From Clostridiales bacterium (GTDB lineage: Bacteria; Bacillota; Clostridia; Oscillospirales; Acutalibacteraceae): DNA of 64,000 nucleotides. Under the pieces are notes generated by a model. That model saw only the letters and a program-made list of their open reading frames with translations, was not told the origin of the DNA and made no database searches. The translations under genes and the position numbers were made by a program. Location: positions 61,751 through 125,750 of the forward strand of contig JAJQIJ010000021.1 in the NCBI GenBank assembly GCA_021199275.1, in the 5' to 3' direction. This document shows, one piece after another, positions 59,629 to 64,000 of the stretch; position 1 is the first letter of the stretch, and each line of letters starts with the position of its first letter.

Positions 59629-62361
59629 TTAGCTGCCACGGCGTTTTTTGCCGGTAACGGCAGCGCTTAATGCGCCCAGTGCCGCAGCAAACAGCAGCAC
59701 AAGCCACGGGGCCGCTGTGCCGCCTGTTTTCGGCGAGCGGCTTTCAGCTGCGTGGTCAGCGGCTGCCCCTGTAGTTGTTTTTTCAGCCTGAGTTGTGGTT
59801 TCTGCCTGCGCTGTGCTTTCTGCCTGAGTCGTGGTTTCTGCCTGAGTTGTGGCTTCTGCCTGAGTTGTGGCTTCTGCCTGCGTTGTGGCTTCTGCTTGTG
59901 TTGTGGTTTCAGACTTTGTTGTAGTTTCAGGCTGTGTTGTAGTTTCAGCCTGCGTTGTGGTTTCAGCCTGCGTTGTGGTTTCTGCCTGAGTTGTGGTTTC
60001 AGCCTGCGTTGTGGTTTCTGCCTGTGCCGTGCTTTCAGGCTCTGTGGTGGCTTCTGCCGCACCGTCGGCTGTGCTGCCGCTTTCACTGCTGCTTTCAGCG
60101 GTGGCGCTGATGTCTGCAAGCTCTTTTTGGGCTGTGTATTCCACGCCGGCAAATGTAACTGCCGCCGTGTAAATGCTGACCCCGTTTTCTTGGGCGGTAG
60201 CTGCGTTTTTAACCGTTTGAGTCACCGCGGCGGTTACAGCCTGCACATCTGTGCATTCGCCGCAGGTAAACACCACAGTGCAGCTTTTGCAGTCGCTGCT
60301 CCAGGCGAAAGTCGGCGCGCCGTAGCTGTGTGCCGTGGCGGCGATTGTTTCGCCCTTTTTAAGCAGCCCGCCGCATACGGTGCAGACCTCGTCACCTGTA
60401 TAGCCGCTTTCAGTGCAGCTTGCGCTTTCAGCACCCTGCAGCTCAGCGCTGTGCGCTGCATTTACGGTTATTGTGCAGCTTGTGCTGTTGCCCGCCTTGT
60501 CTCTGGCTATAATTTCATATGTGCCCGCCACCGTAATGCTGAAAGAGCCGTTTGAGTCTATCTCTTGGGCTGCGCCGTTAACCGTTACAGCGTCAAGATT
60601 AGAGTCTAAAACCGTTACAGTGACATTTTCGCAGTAAATGCCGTGGTCTGCCACGCCGCTTAACGCAGGCGCAGTAATGTCAATATTTTCATATGTAATG
60701 TTGGCCCGGCCGCTGACGCCCGCGCCGTTTGTCACACTGAAAATATATGTGCCGTTTTGCGTTACGGTGTAACCGCTTTCATAGGTGTCAGTAATATCAT
60801 TCCAGCTTGCGCCGCCGTCAGCAGACACTTTTACCGCGGCTATGCCGGACAAAGCTGTGGCAGTTACCGCCACAGTGTCGCTTTTAAGATGACCTGCCGT
60901 GTCACCGCTGAGTGTAACGGTGGGCGCAGAGGAATCAATTTTTACATTAAATGCGCCGCTTGCCTGCCCCACTGTGCCGGCCTGTGATACGGCGCGAAAT
61001 ATATAGTCAGCACCTGCTGCGTCAGTTGCAACCGTTAACGAATAATCAGGCAGGTCATACCAATAGCTGCCGCCGTCTGTAGAATATTGATATTTATATA
61101 TGCCGCTGGGCGCCGCAGAGCCTGAAACGGTGAATGTAACTTCGCTTGAAGCCCAGCTGCCCCAAATATATTCGCTGCCGCCGGAGCTGGCAGTCACTGC
61201 CGGCGCAGCTAAGGCGGCAATTGCGGCTTTGGCACTAATAGTAATGTCGCCTGTCATACAAGACGCCAAAACAGTTAAATTGCCGGTGGCGCTGTCGTAA
61301 GTATAACCCGCACCCGCTGCCAATTCGGCGCCGTTTATCTTGACGCTGATTTGCGCCGGCAGAACATAATCGCCGGCAACGCCCAGCGTTGTGGTGTATT
61401 CCACGCCCCTTTCGGCAGTTAAAACTGTGTTAGAGCTTGTAATATTTTCCAGTGAATACTGCACATTTACCGTGTCGGCGCCACTGGCATTATACATTAC
61501 ATTGGCAATTACCGTGTGGCCTGCGGCATTGGGGTGAAAGTCAAAATTAACTGTTGTAAGCTCCTCAGTATCAAGTTCCGCGTTAGTAAGCACCGCGGCA
61601 GATTCATTGAAAGCGCTGTAAACGTCTGCCGCAATGAAGTCGCCGCTTTTATTTTCTGCCAGCGCTTTGTTATACATTTTAACGCCGGTTTCAAACAGGG
61701 CAACTATATTATCGCAGCCGGTAAGCCATTTATATGGGTTGTATTGGTTGGCAATTATTATAACCGCGTCGGGGTTAAGCGCCTTAATTTGCGCGGCAAT
61801 GCTGTTTATGTTTGCCACCAATGCGTCAACCGCTTTTTCCCAGACTGTTTTTTCTGCGCCTTCAGAGGAAACAAGATAATTGATGTAATCAGCATAATAT
61901 AACACGGCATAAATAATGAAAGCTTCATATAAATTGTTGCCGGCATCGTTTAAAATTGTTTTAACATATTCGGCGGTATATGTTTGCTGCGTTTTGTCTG
62001 CGCAAAGCTGCGCAGCGACTTCATAAAATGCTTCAATTAAATCATTTCCGCCAATTGTAATGGTTATGACATCTGCATTTGAAACGGCAGTTTTATAGCT
62101 TTCATTGCTTGAAAGCGCCCTTAAAAGCGCGGTGGCAGTCTGCCCGTCGCTGCCCATATTAACTGCGGCGGTGGCGCCTATTTTTTTGGCAAGCTGCGCC
62201 GCAAATCCCTGCGTGTTTTTGTCCGCAAGCCCATAGCCGTTTGTAATGCTGTCACCCAGCGCAAGGTAATTCAAGGCGCTTTCTGCTGCAAAGCCGGTTT
62301 TCGGCAGCAGTGTAAACACCGCTAACAAGCACATAATAAACGCCGCCAGTCGTTTTTTCAT
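59629..62361 (-). CDS. Secreted SGNH/GDSL hydrolase, SPKTG wall-anchored
   Basis: 910 residues. Signal peptide (LAAFIMCLLAVFTLLPKTGF to about 25) and SGNH-esterase domain (about 28-290): YLALGDSITNGYG with the catalytic Ser, GGND block, and DFHPNAAGHTV with catalytic Asp-x-x-His. Several Ig-like/bacterial-adhesion-type domains follow (about 300-690), then a Thr-Gln-Ala-Glu repeat stalk (about 760-865). At the end are sorting motif SPKTGG, span (LVLLFAAALGALSAAVT) and KKRRGS. It probably deacylates a polysaccharide or lipid at the surface. ATG 62361 is followed by a conserved-type signal. Close paralogue of the C-terminus at 63174. Confidence 0.85.
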   Translation of the reverse strand: MKKRLAAFIMCLLAVFTLLPKTGFAAESALNYLALGDSITNGYGLADKNTQGFAAQLAKKIGATAAVNMGSDGQTATALLRALSSNESYKTAVSNADVITITIGGNDLIEAFYEVAAQLCADKTQQTYTAEYVKTILNDAGNNLYEAFIIYAVLYYADYINYLVSSEGAEKTVWEKAVDALVANINSIAAQIKALNPDAVIIIANQYNPYKWLTGCDNIVALFETGVKMYNKALAENKSGDFIAADVYSAFNESAAVLTNAELDTEELTTVNFDFHPNAAGHTVIANVMYNASGADTVNVQYSLENITSSNTVLTAERGVEYTTTLGVAGDYVLPAQISVKINGAELAAGAGYTYDSATGNLTVLASCMTGDITISAKAAIAALAAPAVTASSGGSEYIWGSWASSEVTFTVSGSAAPSGIYKYQYSTDGGSYWYDLPDYSLTVATDAAGADYIFRAVSQAGTVGQASGAFNVKIDSSAPTVTLSGDTAGHLKSDTVAVTATALSGIAAVKVSADGGASWNDITDTYESGYTVTQNGTYIFSVTNGAGVSGRANITYENIDITAPALSGVADHGIYCENVTVTVLDSNLDAVTVNGAAQEIDSNGSFSITVAGTYEIIARDKAGNSTSCTITVNAAHSAELQGAESASCTESGYTGDEVCTVCGGLLKKGETIAATAHSYGAPTFAWSSDCKSCTVVFTCGECTDVQAVTAAVTQTVKNAATAQENGVSIYTAAVTFAGVEYTAQKELADISATAESSSESGSTADGAAEATTEPESTAQAETTTQAETTTQAETTTQAETTTQAETTTQPETTTKSETTTQAEATTQAEATTQAEATTQAETTTQAESTAQAETTTQAEKTTTGAAADHAAESRSPKTGGTAAPWLVLLFAAALGALSAAVTGKKRRGS
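59775..60060 (-). repeat. 18-nt tandem repeat encoding the Thr/Gln/Ala/Glu stalk
   Basis: About 15 copies of an 18-nt unit (GTTGTGGTTTCTGCCTGA and variants on the plus strand), each encoding TTTQAE-like hexapeptides on the minus strand. Its length is expected to vary by slippage. Confidence 0.85.
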
Positions 62362-62376
62362 TAAAATTTCCCCTTT

Positions 62377-62400
62377 TCAATATGGGCTTGCCCGTTATTA
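62377..62400 (+). repeat. Dispersed element, left-end fragment (copy 9a)
   Basis: TCAATATGGGCTTGCCCG followed by TTATTA, one mismatch to copy 4. It sits 16 nt before the ATG of the SGNH gene, so it lies in that gene's leader. Confidence 0.65.
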
Positions 62401-62533
62401 TTAATTAAAATATCATAATGAAATAAATCAATTGGTAACGGCGCATAAACTAATTATTGACGCTGCATAAATTTATTGTTAATGCTTGATTTTGCGGTGA
62501 AAAGCTTTGTCTTGGCAGCTAAATTCGCAAAAG

Positions 62534-62574
62534 GCGCAAAAAAACGGCAGACTTTTTCTGCCGTTTTTCATTAA
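62534..62574. terminator. Terminator hairpin, copy of that at 59559
   Basis: AAAACGGCAGA / TCTGCCGTTTT with CTTTT loop, same sequence as after rlmD. It suggests a duplicated segment carrying both the terminator and the SPKTG end. Confidence 0.75.
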
Positions 62575-62656
62575 GAGCTTTAGAGTCATTGGTAAGTGTT
62601 TGCTGTGCATTTGTGATTGTTCCACCACAGTAGTACTTCATAATTCAAACACAAAA

Positions 62657-62914
62657 TCAAGATTTATCATCTTTTTTATGATTAATCACTAAGCCAACCA
62701 ATAAGCCAAGAGAAATTCCTAAAGTATTACCAATCACTAATCCTATTCCAATATTTTCCTCAAAAAATATTATTCCTATTAGTAAACCTATCATGTTACC
62801 AAATGCACAGCCAATAAGAAGTGATATCGCAAGATTGTTCGATTTTTTTATAAAATCACCACATTTCCATTCATTAAGCGTTAAAGAATTAGATGTCAGT
62901 CCGTAAATGGGTCG
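62657..62914 (-). pseudogene. 5'-truncated small glycine-rich membrane protein
   Basis: An open frame of 85 codons with no ATG, GTG or TTG near its beginning and an in-frame TAG just upstream: ..NSLTLNEWKCGDFIKKS, then two hydrophobic Gly-spaced helices (LAISLLIGCAFGNMIGLLIG and GIGLVIGNTLGISLGLLVGL), then NHKKDDKS. The regular Gly spacing and clean frame show a real coding past. It is markedly more AT-rich than its neighbours, suggesting acquisition by transfer. A CTG start is possible but lacks a ribosome binding site. Confidence 0.6.
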
Positions 62915-63029
62915 CTATGGTCAAGTCAGATTTTTGACCTTGCAATATATAGTCTACTGAAAAACCGAATTTGAATACCAAACACAATCCGGACTAACAT
63001 AAATGATTAAAAAAATCTGATTAAACATG

Positions 63030-63138
63030 GTGGCAACTGCCGCTGCCACCCCGCAAGCGGGCGCTTGTCTCACCGCTGATTAGAATTAGGAAAGCGCCGC
63101 CTGTCAAAGGCGGGGCCATTTTCCCCCCCCTAAGTTAT
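63030..63138 (+). repeat. Dispersed element, copy 9b (lacks left end)
   Basis: GGTGGCAACTGCCGCTGCC, CCGCTGATTAGAATTAGG, GCCGCCTGTCAAAGGCGG, and right end CATTTTCCCCCCCCTAAGTTAT. It shares the CGCTGATTAGAATT block with copy 2. Its left boundary matches the point where fragment 9a ends. Confidence 0.65.
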
Positions 63139-63173
63139 ATCCCCCGCCGGGGTGTAAAAATTCACATCACAAG

Positions 63174-64000
63174 TTAGCTGCCACGGCGTTTTTTGCCGGT
63201 AACGGCTGCGCTTAATGTGCCCAGTGCCGCAGCAAACAGCAGCGCAAGCCATGGGGCCGCTGTGCCGCCTGTTTTTGGCGAGCGGCTTGAAGCTGTTCCG
63301 CCATTTTCAGCTGAGGCTGTGCCGGCAGACTGTGTTGTTTCGCCTGATTCTGTAACGGCGGTGCTGCTTTCTGCCATACTTTCATCGCTGCTTTCCGCCG
63401 TGCTTTCCGCCTGAGTTGTGGTTTCCGCCTGAGTCGTGGCTTCTGCCTGAGTCGTGGCTTCTGCCTGAGTCGTGGCTTCTGCCTGAGTTGTAGTTTCAGG
63501 CTCTGTGGTGGTTTCGGCCTGTGCGTCTTCACTAATAGTAAAATACAATGTTTCGCTGACGCTGATATAATTAGAGCCCGCGTCGCTCACCGTTACAACC
63601 ACCTTATAGCTGCCCGGCGCAGACGGCGCACTGTCAAGCTCTGTCGCAGCCCCGTCAGTGGCAACGGCATAATATGTGAAAATTGGCGTGCCGCTGTAAA
63701 CTTCGCCGCCGGGCAGTGTTACAGTAACGCTTGGGGCTGAAACCGCCGTGCCGTCGTAAGTTTTATCTAAATTAGTGTCATCTAAAGTCACTGTGGGGGC
63801 AGCTTGGTCAATTTCAAATGTGTAAGTCAGTGTGCCTGCATAGTCTCCAGCACCGGTTATGGTAATTGTGGCGGTGCCGGCGTTAATGTTGTCTTCATAA
63901 GTCACAGTGTAGTCTGTGCCCTCTGCAAGAGAACTTGAAATTGCTTTTTCGATTGCAGCGCCGGTGTATGTTTCGCTGTCAACGTCAACGGTAAAGTCGC
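63174..64000 (-). CDS. SPKTG-anchored surface protein (5' part beyond window)
   Basis: About 275 C-terminal residues are visible; the frame stays open to the right edge. From the N-side: repeat-type beta domains (VDSETYTGAAIEKAISSSLA; ITGAGDYAGTLTYTFEID; DKTYDGTAVSAPSVTVTLPG), as in YDG/MBG surface repeats. A Thr/Glu/Ala stalk follows, then SPKTGG, a span and KKRRGS, nearly identical to the end of the protein at 59629. It is a likely substrate of the class B sortase. Confidence 0.8.
   Translation of the reverse strand, partial: DFTVDVDSETYTGAAIEKAISSSLAEGTDYTVTYEDNINAGTATITITGAGDYAGTLTYTFEIDQAAPTVTLDDTNLDKTYDGTAVSAPSVTVTLPGGEVYSGTPIFTYYAVATDGAATELDSAPSAPGSYKVVVTVSDAGSNYISVSETLYFTISEDAQAETTTEPETTTQAEATTQAEATTQAEATTQAETTTQAESTAESSDESMAESSTAVTESGETTQSAGTASAENGGTASSRSPKTGGTAAPWLALLFAAALGTLSAAVTGKKRRGS
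63405..63520 (-). repeat. 18-nt tandem repeat in the second SPKTG gene
   Basis: About six copies of the same 18-nt unit as at 59775, encoding TTQAEA-like repeats. Copy number is lower than in the paralogue. Confidence 0.75.

Larger units (their letters stand above)
62362..63173. other. Interval between the two SPKTG genes
   Basis: 812 nt holding a left-end element fragment (62377-62400), a terminator hairpin (62534-62574), a decayed small membrane-protein gene (62657-62914), and the rest of an element (63030-63138). The left-end fragment and the rest fit together as one element split by the AT-rich insert. Confidence 0.6.

Noticed and set aside
59775..60060. CRISPR-like array
   Set aside because: The 18-nt units are adjacent, in frame and without spacers, so this is a coding repeat.
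59752..60555. 267-codon Cys-rich open frame on the plus strand
   Set aside because: It lies opposite the 18-nt repeat of the SGNH gene; the Cys-Gly-Phe repeats are a by-product of the Thr/Gln repeat on the other strand.

Overview
The window looks like a chromosomal segment of a spore-forming, low-to-medium GC Gram-positive anaerobe of the class Clostridia, probably near the Oscillospirales/Ruminococcaceae. This placement is inferred, not proven. The evidence is the ribosomal/nusG/secE/rpmG block with an L10 leader, strong TTGACA/TATAAT-type promoters with AGGAGG ribosome binding sites, dipicolinate synthase (spores), a class B sortase with SPKTG wall-sorting substrates, split transketolase, BspA-like leucine-rich repeat and PepSY proteins, and GPH-type sugar symporters. 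No rRNA, tRNA, CRISPR array, phage or transposase gene is visible.

Layout. 1-3434 (minus): rplJ (cut by the edge), its L10 autoregulatory leader, rplA, rplK, nusG, an unusually long secE, rpmG and a consensus promoter. 3546-6240 (plus): two overlapping flavoproteins. 6293-8788 (plus): a PhoP/PhoR-like two-component system behind a TTTACA direct-repeat box. 8833-12417 (minus): a five-gene accessory cluster (GNAT, hydrolase, membrane protein, PanE-like reductase, ATC-hydrolase-like) behind a promoter that carries an inverted-repeat operator. 12838-16336 (minus): an unknown protein, a nucleotidyltransferase-like protein, and a Na/Pi cotransporter that has the same TTTACA box. 16720-20230: MATE exporter, small helical protein, PduL, uracil-DNA glycosylase. 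20496-25965 (minus): pyrG with an attenuator-like leader, then a GH2 beta-galactosidase and GPH sugar symporter. 26102-30263 (minus): PAS protein, VCBS-like membrane protein, DnaC-like helicase loader and DnaD. 30529-33920 (plus): a transporter and leucine-rich repeat membrane protein from a promoter followed by four 11-bp-spaced Pho-box-like hexamers. 34031-38731 (minus): potABCD plus a HAD phosphatase. 38850-40141 (minus): spoVFAB. 40281-45271 (plus): murC, then a two-component system with a PepSY protein. 45446-48397 (plus): DUF4091 protein and flavoprotein. 48484-53899 (minus): folA, thyA, mltG, rlmH, an MBL hydrolase and murA. 54455-59524 (plus): sortase B, split transketolase, hydrolase, rlmD. 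59629-64000 (minus): two SPKTG surface proteins, with a decayed AT-rich small membrane-protein gene between them.

The most notable cross-cutting signals are as follows. (1) There is a dispersed, non-coding, roughly 100-190 bp element family (about nine copies or fragments). One end is a near-palindrome (AAGGGCTTGCCCGTTATT); the other end (...CATTTCCCACTAAGTTATT) repeatedly supplies the stop codon of the adjacent gene. (2) A local phosphate-regulon signature appears as TTTACA-N5-TTTACA at three promoters. (3) A class B sortase lies close to SPKTG-type substrates, the motif class known for Clostridioides difficile SrtB. (4) Several proteins carry slippage-prone Thr/Glu/Asp repeat tails, including, unexpectedly, SecE.
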